Shown here one piece after another: positions 60,301 to 64,000 of a DNA stretch of 64,000 bases. The translations under genes were made by a program, and so were the position numbers. The number at the start of each line of letters is the position of its first letter. Position 1 is the first letter of the stretch. The stretch spans positions 16,214,535 to 16,278,534 of the forward strand of contig NW_020954610.1 in the NCBI RefSeq assembly GCF_900497805.2. Direction: 5' to 3'. This stretch comes from Vombatus ursinus (Eukaryota > Chordata > Mammalia > Diprotodontia > Vombatidae). The notes below the pieces were generated by a model, which saw nothing but the letters and a program-made list of their open reading frames with translations, searched no databases and was not told the DNA's origin.

Positions 60301-60357
60301 TGAATAAAATAATGCCACCAATTCTCGCATCTCTTCCTTATTAGTATTCATAAGACT
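12229..60357 (-). CDS. ECPAS: ECPAS (ECM29) proteasome adaptor and scaffold, 3' portion, 30 coding exons
   Basis: ECPAS/ECM29 is a long HEAT-repeat protein that binds the 26S proteasome, links its core and regulatory particles, restrains its ATPase activity and tethers it to membrane and motor compartments. Thirty - strand exons encode a continuous 1145-residue C-terminal part (3438 nt with stop); the family's full length is about 1850 residues, so roughly the first 700 lie beyond 64000. Recognised landmarks: [167 protein letters not shown], and the C-terminus [20 protein letters not shown]. Every junction keeps phase and there is no in-frame stop. The most diverged parts are residues about 70-90 and the acidic linker near 963-985. 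Two introns use GC donors. The stop is TAA at 12231-12229. Confidence 0.96.
13720..13791 (-). CDS. ECPAS: ECPAS exon, window residues 1076-1100
   Basis: 72 nt, [23 protein letters not shown]. Donor GTGAGT. Confidence 0.95.
14050..14230 (-). mobile_element. MIR/CORE-SINE relic
   Basis: GACCATCTAGTCCAACTCC, TTAAGTGATTTGATTAAGAG and ATCCTCTGATTCAAATCTAA show the antisense CORE-SINE order. Confidence 0.7.
14289..14537 (+). mobile_element. Mar-1 SINE
   Basis: Head GACAGCTAGGTGGCACAG, middle CTGTGTGAACTTGGCTGAGT, tail AAAACCCCAAATGGGGTCAC and GAGTCAGACATGGCTGAAAA. Confidence 0.9.
15231..15319 (-). CDS. ECPAS: ECPAS exon, window residues 1046-1076
   Basis: 89 nt, [20 protein letters not shown] then TCSSITHSL. 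Donor GTAAGC. Confidence 0.95.
15516..15621 (-). CDS. ECPAS: ECPAS exon, window residues 1011-1046
   Basis: 106 nt, [20 protein letters not shown] then [14 protein letters not shown]. The donor is taken as GG|GTAATT because only this keeps the frame. Confidence 0.95.
16199..16340 (-). CDS. ECPAS: ECPAS exon, window residues 964-1011
   Basis: 142 nt. It starts with a low-complexity acidic/lysine linker ([11 protein letters not shown]) that varies in the family, then [20 protein letters not shown]. Donor GTAAGC. Confidence 0.95.
16395..17115 (+). mobile_element. L1 3' end (ORF2 C-terminus and 3' UTR)
   Basis: 5'-truncated L1. A degenerate frame reads [20 protein letters not shown]-like text (compare EYYCAIRND near the end of ORF2), then [18 protein letters not shown], a 3' UTR with TTCACAGAGGTAAGTCTAAG and GGGATAGCTTTCTGGGAGGG, and an A-rich end. 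Intronic in ECPAS. Confidence 0.85.
17420..17507 (+). mobile_element. Short internal L1 fragment
   Basis: About 88 bp matching the ORF2 segment at 16671-16760 (AATGGAATATTACTGTGCTA, GGAAAGATCTACACGAACTG). It lacks an L1 3' end; what follows is not L1 as far as I can see. Confidence 0.75.
17729..17921 (-). CDS. ECPAS: ECPAS exon, window residues 899-963
   Basis: 193 nt, [40 protein letters not shown], then IVVPMIKK. Donor GTAATA. Confidence 0.96.
18017..18060 (-). CDS. ECPAS: ECPAS exon, window residues 885-899
   Basis: 44 nt, [14 protein letters not shown] plus two bases. The smallest exon; donor GTAAGC. Confidence 0.93.
18650..18760 (+). mobile_element. L2 3' end fragment
   Basis: TTGTACCTGTATCCTAATAT, AGTGCCTAGCACATAGCAGG and AATAAATGCTTGG are the L2 3' terminal signature. 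Confidence 0.8.
18881..19089 (-). CDS. ECPAS: ECPAS exon, window residues 815-884
   Basis: 209 nt, [40 protein letters not shown], then [13 protein letters not shown]. It is the longest exon in the window. Confidence 0.96.
19460..19651 (-). CDS. ECPAS: ECPAS exon, window residues 751-815
   Basis: 192 nt, [32 protein letters not shown], then an acidic stretch and [11 protein letters not shown]. Donor GTCTGT. Confidence 0.96.
19737..19803 (-). CDS. ECPAS: ECPAS exon, window residues 729-751
   Basis: 67 nt, [22 protein letters not shown]. The introns on both sides are under 100 nt. Confidence 0.95.
19889..19980 (-). CDS. ECPAS: ECPAS exon, window residues 698-728
   Basis: 92 nt, [20 protein letters not shown] then [10 protein letters not shown]. 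Donor GTAAGT. Confidence 0.95.
20953..21019 (-). CDS. ECPAS: ECPAS exon, window residues 676-698
   Basis: 67 nt, [22 protein letters not shown]. Donor GTAAGT. Confidence 0.95.
21557..21646 (-). CDS. ECPAS: ECPAS exon, window residues 646-675
   Basis: 90 nt, phase 0, [20 protein letters not shown] then [10 protein letters not shown]. Donor GTAAGT. Confidence 0.95.
21940..22240 (+). mobile_element. L2 fragment
   Basis: ACACCTCAAGATATAGC, AGAATGCCTTTCCTGACTTC and, further on, GGCTCTGCACACAGGAGACA follow the order of the L2 3' region. Confidence 0.6.
22967..23032 (-). CDS. ECPAS: ECPAS exon, window residues 624-645
   Basis: 66 nt, phase 0, [22 protein letters not shown]. Donor GTAAGT. Confidence 0.94.
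23206..24651 (-). mobile_element. 5'-truncated L1, antisense
   Basis: Reverse-strand L1 3' UTR, then an ORF2 C-terminal frame. Recognisable pieces are [37 protein letters not shown] and [18 protein letters not shown]. It carries stops and shifts and is not active. Target copies (C)TAAAGAATACTT flank it at 23193-23205 and 24652-24664. Confidence 0.9.
24665..24815 (-). mobile_element. Second short L1 3' UTR insertion at the same target
   Basis: About 150 bp of the same antisense L1 3' end (TTTTTAGTTTTCAACATTCA, CAAGATGGGGTACC). It is bounded on the right by a third copy of TAAAGAATACTTTTAAA at 24816-24832. Confidence 0.85.
24840..26575. other. ECPAS intron, mostly unassigned
   Basis: AT-rich intron with a TATATC/TATG simple stretch at about 26225-26265. 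I see no exon, gene or clear repeat family. Confidence 0.5.
26580..26827 (+). mobile_element. Mar-1 SINE
   Basis: Diverged head (GATGGGACAGTATATAGCG), CTGTGTGACCTGGGGCAAGT, and a well-kept tail GGAAATGGCAAACCACTCC with ATGGAGTCACAAAGTATCAG. Confidence 0.88.
27091..27241 (-). CDS. ECPAS: ECPAS exon, window residues 573-623
   Basis: 151 nt, [20 protein letters not shown], then [20 protein letters not shown]. Donor GTAAGT. Confidence 0.96.
27945..28140 (-). mobile_element. MIR/CORE-SINE relic
   Basis: CATTTTACAGATGAGAAAAC, AGAGAAGTGATCTGCCC and CAGCTAGTAAGTGACAGG are antisense MIR. Confidence 0.75.
28140..30010 (-). mobile_element. Old L1 ORF2 region, antisense, interrupted by a SINE
   Basis: Antisense L1 landmarks in order: CAATTCTTGCATTCCTGGTA, then TTATTTGTTCTTTGAATGTC, GCATACATTTTGATATGCTG, and beyond the SINE (29130-29340) CAATGTGTATTTGGAG and a TCTACATCCATCAAATCG segment. 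Heavily diverged. Confidence 0.65.
29130..29340 (+). mobile_element. MIR/CORE-SINE inside the old L1
   Basis: GTGGTATAGTAGAAAGAGCA, CAGATCTGGAATTCAG, then GCATTTGTAAAATGAGGAGT and ATAATCTTTAAGGT are sense-strand MIR-type sequence. Confidence 0.7.
30417..30557 (-). mobile_element. tRNA-derived poly(A) SINE (SINE1/WALLSI-like)
   Basis: Begins GCGAGGCAACTGGGGTTAAG, ends GCCACCTAGCTGCCCC. Perfect 14-bp target duplication AAAAGACTATTTTT at 30403-30416 and 30558-30571. Confidence 0.95.
31210..31330 (+). mobile_element. L2 3' end fragment
   Basis: CTTGAGAGCAGGGATTGTTT, AGCACCTAGCACAGCGC and GTAGGTGCTTAATAAATGCT. Confidence 0.8.
31465..31586 (-). CDS. ECPAS: ECPAS exon, window residues 533-573
   Basis: 122 nt, [40 protein letters not shown]. 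Acceptor ATGTGAG and donor GTTTGT are both weaker than average. Confidence 0.94.
33094..33141 (-). CDS. ECPAS: ECPAS exon, window residues 517-532
   Basis: 48 nt, exactly 16 codons: [16 protein letters not shown]. Acceptor TTTTAG, donor GTGAAA. Confidence 0.93.
33530..35400 (+). mobile_element. L2-like LINE 3' region, interrupted by a Mar-1 SINE
   Basis: Long pyrimidine-rich stretch with the L2 order: CTCATTACCTCTTACCTATA, TTTCAACAGCTTCCTAACTT, AACAATAAAGTCCTAATTCC, GCATTCAAGGTCCAATACTG, CTATCCTTTAAGGGAAAGCC. It resumes after the SINE at 35100-35308. The 144-codon open stretch at 34481-34915 is part of it. Confidence 0.65.
35098..35308 (-). mobile_element. Mar-1 SINE, antisense
   Basis: RTE-like tail first (antisense), then TAAGTGACTTGCCCAGGGTC, ending at the tRNA-like head GAGCTACCTAGTTGCCC. 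Target duplication TCTGCTTTGTA at 35087-35097 and 35309-35319, within the L2 copy. Confidence 0.9.
35849..35969 (-). mobile_element. Short L1 3' UTR insertion, antisense
   Basis: About 120 bp of L1 3' end (TTTTCAATTTTCAACATTCA, CTCCCTCCTCCCCAACATTG). Perfect 12-bp target duplication AGTACCTATTTC at 35837-35848 and 35970-35981. It lies about 95 bp from an ECPAS exon. Confidence 0.92.
36066..36171 (-). CDS. ECPAS: ECPAS exon, window residues 481-516
   Basis: 106 nt, [20 protein letters not shown] then [15 protein letters not shown]. Donor GTACTT is weak. Confidence 0.95.
36599..36678 (-). CDS. ECPAS: ECPAS exon, window residues 455-481
   Basis: 80 nt, [20 protein letters not shown] then WRIRES. 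The intron before it is about 7 kb and holds the long antisense L1. Confidence 0.95.
36847..37115 (+). mobile_element. Mar-1 SINE
   Basis: Head GGGCAGCTAGGTGTTGGAG, middle GTGTGACACTGGGCAAGTC, tail AAGAGTCAGACACAACTGAA then AACAACAAAAA. It begins about 170 bp 5' of an ECPAS exon on the gene strand. Confidence 0.92.
37440..41750 (-). mobile_element. Long old L1, antisense
   Basis: Starts within the ORF2 C-terminal region (GGATGGTTGGACCAATTCAC, GACCACTTATCTACAAG), passes GAGGTCTAGGAGTGCTTCTC, TTCTGATAGTTTGTTGAGG and GTGGTCTCTTACTATTATTG (ORF2), and runs into more 5' sequence by about 41 kb. No frame survives. The exact 5' limit is uncertain. Confidence 0.65.
41990..43380. other. ECPAS intron, unassigned
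   Basis: AT-rich. A possible L2 scrap lies near 42065-42130 (GTTTACCCTGTGCCAGGCAT). Nothing else I can name. Confidence 0.5.
43380..43570 (-). mobile_element. MIR/CORE-SINE relic
   Basis: CTCATTTTACAAATAGGGAA, ACTGAGGCTTAGGGAG and GAATTCCAATCCAGG in antisense MIR order. Confidence 0.75.
43719..43886 (-). CDS. ECPAS: ECPAS exon, window residues 399-454; GC donor
   Basis: 168 nt, phase 0, [20 protein letters not shown] to NALVIDKSM. The donor is ATG|GCAAGT, with GC at 43718-43717. A GT four bases on would give the wrong phase for the next exon (VDKYLKE). Confidence 0.95.
44185..44302 (-). CDS. ECPAS: ECPAS exon, window residues 359-398
   Basis: 118 nt, [20 protein letters not shown] then [19 protein letters not shown]. 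Acceptor CCCAAG, donor GTAAGC. Confidence 0.95.
45284..45352 (-). CDS. ECPAS: ECPAS exon, window residues 336-359
   Basis: 69 nt, [20 protein letters not shown] to PDG. Acceptor TTCTAG, donor GTAAGT. Confidence 0.94.
46303..46417 (-). CDS. ECPAS: ECPAS exon, window residues 298-336
   Basis: 115 nt, [20 protein letters not shown] then [16 protein letters not shown]. Donor GTGAGG. Confidence 0.95.
47281..47335 (-). CDS. ECPAS: ECPAS exon, window residues 280-298
   Basis: 55 nt, [18 protein letters not shown]. Small exon, donor GTAAGT. Confidence 0.93.
47883..48028 (-). CDS. ECPAS: ECPAS exon, window residues 231-279
   Basis: 146 nt, [20 protein letters not shown], then a HEAT-type segment [20 protein letters not shown]. 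Acceptor AATAG|AG; a second AG two bases on would break the frame. Confidence 0.95.
49290..49425 (-). mobile_element. MIR/CORE-SINE relic
   Basis: GACCATCTAGTCCAAACTCC, TACATGAGAAAATTGAGG and CCCAGGTCACACAGG. Confidence 0.7.
50875..50998 (-). CDS. ECPAS: ECPAS exon, window residues 190-231
   Basis: 124 nt, [29 protein letters not shown], ending EEEYAPLA plus one base. Donor GTGAGC. Confidence 0.95.
52142..52243 (-). CDS. ECPAS: ECPAS exon, window residues 156-189
   Basis: 102 nt, phase 0 at both ends, [20 protein letters not shown] through GLMDSVE. Donor GTAAAT. Confidence 0.95.
52530..52745 (+). mobile_element. MIR/CORE-SINE relic
   Basis: ACATGGTGTAGTGGACTATG, CAGGAAGAACTGGTTTCAAA, CTCTGTGACCCTGAG, then TAAAACTAAAGCTGGATAGA on the sense strand. 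Confidence 0.65.
53290..53495 (-). mobile_element. MIR/CORE-SINE relic
   Basis: GGAAAATGACTTGTCTAAAG, CTCAGTAAGAAGCCTAAATT and CAAACCCAGGCCTTCTGAC in antisense order. Confidence 0.6.
53540..53690 (-). mobile_element. tRNA-derived poly(A) SINE (SINE1/WALLSI-like)
   Basis: GCTAGGCAATGGGATTAAGT, GACTTGCCCAGGGTCACACA, ending GCTTACCTGCCCCC. No clear target duplication. Confidence 0.88.
53750..54625 (+). mobile_element. L2 LINE 3' end
   Basis: Contains AGCCTGGAATGCTCTCCCTC, TTCCTTAACGTCCCAGC, GAAACCTTTCCCAATTCC, then the terminal block GAACAGGGACTGTCCTTAG, AGCACAGTGCCTGACACATA and TTTAATAAATGTTTATTGAC. Confidence 0.85.
55453..55625 (-). CDS. ECPAS: ECPAS exon, window residues 98-155; GC donor
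   Basis: 173 nt, [20 protein letters not shown] to SSKETNK. The donor is AAG|GCAAGT, with GC at 55452-55451 in place of GT. The next exon starts in phase 0 with MKERAIQ, which fixes the junction. Confidence 0.95.
56110..56266 (-). CDS. ECPAS: ECPAS exon, window residues 46-98
   Basis: 157 nt, [20 protein letters not shown] then a charged, poorly conserved stretch ([20 protein letters not shown]) and IQSTTETI. Donor GTAATT. Confidence 0.95.
56700..57640. other. ECPAS intron, unassigned
   Basis: No exon or named repeat. The open stretch at 56755-56946 has no start context, splice sites or family resemblance that I can see. Confidence 0.5.
57645..59560 (+). mobile_element. L1 5' UTR plus ORF1-like region (HAL1-like?)
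   Basis: Begins AGAGTCAAGATGGTGGAGTA, the usual start of marsupial/mammalian L1 5' UTR. Downstream are degenerate ORF1-like blocks: GGAAGAGAGGATGCAAAAAT, CAAAAACAACTGACCAAG, AGAGCTTCCAGGTCAAATAA, CCCAGCAAAACTGC and GAGGATTTTCAAGCATTCCT. It stops without ORF2, as in HAL1 elements or a 3'-deleted L1. Sense to the + strand, antisense to ECPAS. Confidence 0.65.
59840..60000 (+). mobile_element. MIR/CORE-SINE relic
   Basis: GAGAGTACAGAATCTGGAGT, ACCTGAATTCAAAATCCTGG and TTGGGAAAGTTAAGG. Confidence 0.6.
60051..60072. repeat. Alternating purine-pyrimidine palindrome
   Basis: GTGTGTGCGCGCGCACACAC is a perfect 20-bp palindrome of alternating purine and pyrimidine with a CG core, a sequence type able to form Z-DNA or a small cruciform. 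It lies about 150 bp 3' of the most upstream ECPAS exon in gene direction. Confidence 0.85.
60223..60357 (-). CDS. ECPAS: ECPAS exon, window residues 1-45
   Basis: 135 nt, phase 0 at both ends. Encodes [20 protein letters not shown] and onward to TTKDNH. Acceptor TTTTCAG, donor GTAAGT. This is the most upstream ECPAS exon in the window. Confidence 0.95.
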
Positions 60358-61519
60358 CTGAAAATGTATAGAGAAAGGGAATAAGAGATAAGACAGGTAA
60401 GAATTATTCATTAACTAAGGTTTAAATATATATATTTTATGAAATACAAGTACAAATTATTTGATACAGTAATATGGGTAAATTGAACTTGAAATATGAA
60501 AATAAAAAGATCCAAAAACAGTAAGATAAATGATACTTGATACTAGTGTTCTGATCTGTTTGGTGCCTATGGGAAAAATAATCATTCAACAATTTCTTCT
60601 AAGTGAAAGAGCTACGAATGACATACCACCAAATAATAGATTGCAGTACAATCTGATGATTGCTAAACCATTTTTACTCCATCAATTACCAAGGAATAAG
60701 AATTAATTTATTTTTATATCACCAATAAAGTCAAGTTACACAACAGGTAATCTACAAAGCAAAAATTAAAGAAAATATTGAAAAACTAGAAATGTAATTA
60801 AAAAGAAAAGAACAAAATAAATTTGAAAGCATTTTTCTATTTTAATTTCAAATTACTTCCTGGCCACAAATATCTTCCATTAAATACGGATACTATCTGG
60901 GTAATAGGTTAGTAGGGTGTTTTAGGAAGAGTGAAATAGTCCAGGAGGGAGATGGCAGGTCAAAGCTCCCATGTTATTTATCAGTAGTCAGATTGGACTT
61001 ATGCGTAGCCAGCACACTTCCAATCTGTTTGACTCAGGGAGATTCAGCCTTAAAATATATAAATTAATATATTTTTGAAAAAATAAAGGGTAGGGAGTTG
61101 GCAGATAGTGAAACAAGAAAAAAGTATCAATGAAAAATTTTTAAAACAGATGAGAACTTAAGGAAATTCAGGAGGATAGACTGATTATCAGGTAAATTAT
61201 ATTCCTATTGTGAAAAATATATTCTTTAAAAAATATATATTAAAAGAAGTTCAGTTACATATACAATCTTTTTCTGATCTCTGTATACTGAAATGTTTGC
61301 ATTTGTTGTTTTAAGTTTATAATAAAGAAAACAAATTTAAAATAGAAACAAATCTTTTTTAACGTTCAACACGTTTTTTAGAGATTTACAATACATATCC
61401 TTATAAAAGCTTCATTATAAGTTATCTATTTCACTCTGACTCATTTTATTCCCCATAGTTACCATGGCTAATATTTTCTTATCACCTCAAACTCTCAACT
61501 AGATTCCTCCCCTGCTACC

Positions 61520-61680
61520 GCAGGGCAGCTACATGGTAGAGTGGTTAGAGAGGTGGGCCCAAATCTCACCTCAGATACCTACAAACTTTTTTATCCTGGG
61601 CAAGTCTCTTAACCTGTCTGGCTCAGTTTCTTTAACTATAAAATGGGGATCCACATATTAGTACCACATATCAGGTACCT
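61520..61680 (+). mobile_element. SINE relic (Mar-1/MIR head and core)
   Basis: GGGCAGCTACATGGTAGAGT, CAAATCTCACCTCAGATACC, CCTGGGCAAGTCTCTTAACC, TTTCTTTAACTATAAAATGG. The RTE-like tail is absent. Confidence 0.7.
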
Positions 61681-61929
61681 GTTCCTTTCCCCCCTTCCCT
61701 ACCACTTAAAAACAAATGACTTTCCTAAGAAGACTGAAGTCATCCAATGTAAGCTACTTCAATTTCCTTCTTATAATCCTCAAAATTTCAGTATTATTAC
61801 TCATTCTCTTTTTCTTTCATCCTGTGAGAGGAGAAAATGTATTCTGTCATTCATTACGTATCACTATGGTATATCCCTCTCCAATGCCCCCTTCAGTAAG
61901 TTCCACTTAGAGCTTCTATTTTATGGAGG

Positions 61930-62830
61930 CGCCTAGGCCCAACAACTTTCATTGGTCTTCTGCCTCTGTTCTTGACTTCCACTGGACTTCACAAACATGA
62001 CCCTGTGCCATGTACCTTCATATCCCATATCCCAACCCCTTGCTTTTCAACTCCCTTTGTGTGCTGTCTTTCTTCATTAAATTATAAGCTCTTTTAAGAG
62101 AGCAGGGATTATGCATACCCTTTGATCCAGCAATACCACTGCTAAGTCTATATCCCAAAGACATCCAAAAAAAGGGAAAAGGACCTATTTGTCTTCTTGT
62201 GGTGCGTAAGAACTGGAAATCAAAGGGATATCCATCAAATGACGAATGGCTAAAAAAGCTGTGGTATATGATTGTAATGGAATATTACTGTGCTGTAAGA
62301 AATGACGAGCTGGATGATTTCAAAAAAATCTGGAAAGACTTAAATGAACTGATGCATAGTGAAGTGAACAGAACCAGAAGAACAGTGTACAGTTACAGCA
62401 ATACTGTTTAATGAAGAACTGTGAATAACTTAGCTATTCTCAGCAATATAATGATCTAAGACAATCCCAAAGGACTAATGATGAAGCACACTATCCACCT
62501 CCAGAGAAAGAATTGATATTGACTGAATACAGATTGAAGTATGCTATTTTTCACTTTCTTTCATTTTTTTCTTTTCTTCAAGTCTTCTTGTACAAACTAG
62601 TATGAAAATATATTTCATATGTATAACCTATATCTGATTGCTTACCATCTCAAGGAAGAGGGAGGGAAGGGACGGATAGAATTTGGAACTCAAAACTTTA
62701 AATAAAATGTAAAAAAGAAAACAAAAACAGAAAGGTAAAAAGAGAGAGAGAGAGAGCAGAGACTGTCTTTCTTTTTGTGGAGCACAGGGCCTGGCACATT
62801 GTAATTAATAAATTCTCCCTTCATCTCTTT
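61930..62830 (+). mobile_element. L2 3' end split by an L1
   Basis: Left part ends TAAGCTCTTTTAAGAGAGCA; the right part resumes at GAGACTGTCTTTCTTTTTGT and CACAGGGCCTGGCAC. The L1 occupies 62111-62750. Confidence 0.65.
62111..62750 (+). mobile_element. L1 3' end (ORF2 C-terminus and 3' UTR)
   Basis: 5'-truncated. The frame reads KSKGYPSNDEWLKKLWYMIV, EYYCAVRNDELDDFKKIWKD and LNELMHSEVNRTRRT, followed by CCACCTCCAGAGAAAGAATT and an A/AG-rich end. Imperfect target copies: AGAGAGCAGGGATT at 62097-62110 and AGAGAGCAGAGACT at 62751-62764. Confidence 0.9.
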
Positions 62831-62859
62831 TTTCCTTTCCTTCCTTTTGTTAATTTAGA

Positions 62860-63030
62860 GAATCAGAGGATTCTAAATAGGAAGGAATTTTAGAGGCCAT
62901 CTAGATTAGTTCCTTAATTTGAAATGGAGGCTCAGAAACTAAATGATTTGCCCAAAGTCACACAGGTACCAAAGTCAGGATTCCAACCCAAGAACTATGA
63001 CTCCAAATTCAATGCCCTTTCTAATACAAC
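62860..63030 (-). mobile_element. MIR/CORE-SINE relic
   Basis: GAGGCCATCTAGATTAGTTC, GATTTGCCCAAAGTCACACA and CAGGATTCCAACCCAAG. Confidence 0.7.
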
Positions 63031-63479
63031 ATGCCTGGTTTTTTTCCCCAACGCTGTTTTTTTCCAGTACCTTGTTCCAACAATTGTTCCTTCTCTCTCA
63101 AAATCTTCTCCCATTGATTCCTTCCCCTTCCTCTATAAACATACACAGAACTAACCAACTCTAAAAAGGCTTTCCTGTAACCATTCTACAATCAAGCAAC
63201 CTTCCCAAACTGCCCAGCACTTCAACATCAAACTTCGTGTAAAAATATTGATGTGGTTGCTTCCAATTACAATGGTAGCACAAAAAAAGCAGCTCTCCCA
63301 CATAAATCTCACCAAATATCTGAAAAGGGCTCTATAGAAGGACCATCAATAAAGAAAAATGAACAAAAAACCCAAAGAACTCTCGCATTTTCGTTGCTGT
63401 GGAGTATCCTCCCATGATTTCCTTTACAAATGGGCTCTGTGGCCTAGCGCCCCCTTCCCCCAAGCCAGGTCACCCATGA

Positions 63480-63655
63480 TCATGACTGCCTGACAGGGGG
63501 CTGCTCAGGAGCCGCCACTAAGGTTTACATCATCACAACAAGAACAAGTAATATGGCAGCAATCCCGTCCAGCGGTTCACTCGTAGCAATCCATGACTAC
63601 TAGCAAAGGTGTTTGGGTTCCACTTCCAGCAACAGCTCCTGTGGAAGTGCTACAA
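63480..63655 (+). pseudogene. PPDPF: PPDPF retropseudogene fragment (5' part only)
   Basis: From ATG at 63554 one frame reads MAAIPSSGSLVAIHDY, then a stop, then Q-RCLGSTSSNSSCGSA. This is the N-terminus of PPDPF (family MAAIPSSGSLVATHDYYRRR...LGSTSSNSSCGSA). A GC-richer stretch just upstream (about 63400-63553) may be its 5' UTR. Similarity stops abruptly near 63655, at about codon 34 of roughly 114. The premature TAG and the loss of the rest make it non-coding. The parent gene acts in pancreatic progenitor growth. Confidence 0.85.
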
Positions 63656-63970
63656 CACTGTAAAGAAAATAAACTAAAAGATTTAAGAATCATGATTAAT
63701 GCAATCACCAATCACGACTCCAGAAGATTGATGATTAATACACTTTCCACCTCTTTGCAGAGAGGTGATGAACAAGAGGAACAAAATGACATACCCATTT
63801 TTAGACACAGCCAGTATGACAATTTGTTTTTAGTGACTACACTTATTTGTTATAGGAAAAAGCATTTTTGAAAGGAAGAAGCTAAAGGGAGAATTAAGTG
63901 AGATGTAACATTTTTTTTTAAAAAAGGGAAAAAATGAAAAGATGATCAATTAATCATTTTTTAAAACAGG
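63656..63970 (+). mobile_element. L1 3' end joined to the PPDPF fragment
   Basis: CAACACTGTAAAGAAAATAA, GATTAATGCAATCACCAATC, ACGACTCCAGAAGATTGATG, CAGAGAGGTGATGAAC and GACAATTTGTTTTTAGTG fit the 3' end of a marsupial L1 subfamily as I remember it (TAATGTAAAGAAAA..., ATGACCAAC..., CAGAGAGGTGATGG...). It ends in an A-rich stretch near 63960. Confidence 0.6.
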
Positions 63971-64000
63971 CACAAAGAATTCAGAAAGGACATAAACAAG

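Overview
The window is nuclear DNA from a marsupial. It is AT-rich, with small exons in long introns. Its dispersed repeats are of kinds typical of marsupials: tRNA-headed poly(A) SINEs, Mar-1 SINEs with a BovB/RTE-type tail, CORE-SINE/MIR relics, marsupial L1 copies with their usual 3' ends, and old L2 and CR1/L3 pieces. I cannot name the species.

Two host genes lie tail to tail. On the + strand, positions 134-2758 hold the last two coding exons of an ABCC-family transporter (second nucleotide-binding domain and C-terminus). Its residues look most like ABCC6. A 3' UTR follows, with AATAAA at 3165-3170. On the - strand, 60357 down to 12229 holds the 3' part of ECPAS (KIAA0368/ECM29, the proteasome adaptor and scaffold). 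I placed 30 coding exons by splice sites and by fit to the family. Their lengths sum to 3438 nt (1145 codons plus stop) with all phases compatible, so the gene looks intact and functional. Upstream exons lie beyond 64000. Two of its 29 visible introns start with GC instead of GT.

Layout: 1-3200, end of the ABCC gene, its last intron filled with a SINE, a MIR and a CR1/L3 copy holding a Mar-1 SINE; 3200-9200, intergenic, with L2, Mar-1 and MIR relics and no gene I can support; about 9230-12228, probable ECPAS 3' UTR; 12229-23032, a dense block of 14 ECPAS exons; 23033-60357, 16 ECPAS exons in repeat-rich introns (two L1 insertions at one target site near 23.2-24.8 kb, old antisense L1 at 28-30 kb and 37.4-41.7 kb, L2 at 33.5-35.4 and 53.7-54.6 kb, an L1 5' UTR/ORF1 or HAL1-like copy at 57.6-59.6 kb); 60358-64000, further upstream intron with an L1 inside an L2 and, at the right edge, an apparent chimera of the 5' part of PPDPF and an L1 3' end.

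I found no CRISPR array, operon, RNA gene, recognisable endogenous retrovirus or new multi-gene system. The items most worth a second look are the PPDPF-L1 chimera, the ABCC6-like gene beside ECPAS (not the human arrangement), the two GC-AG introns, the doubly hit L1 target, and two unassigned exon-like open stretches.
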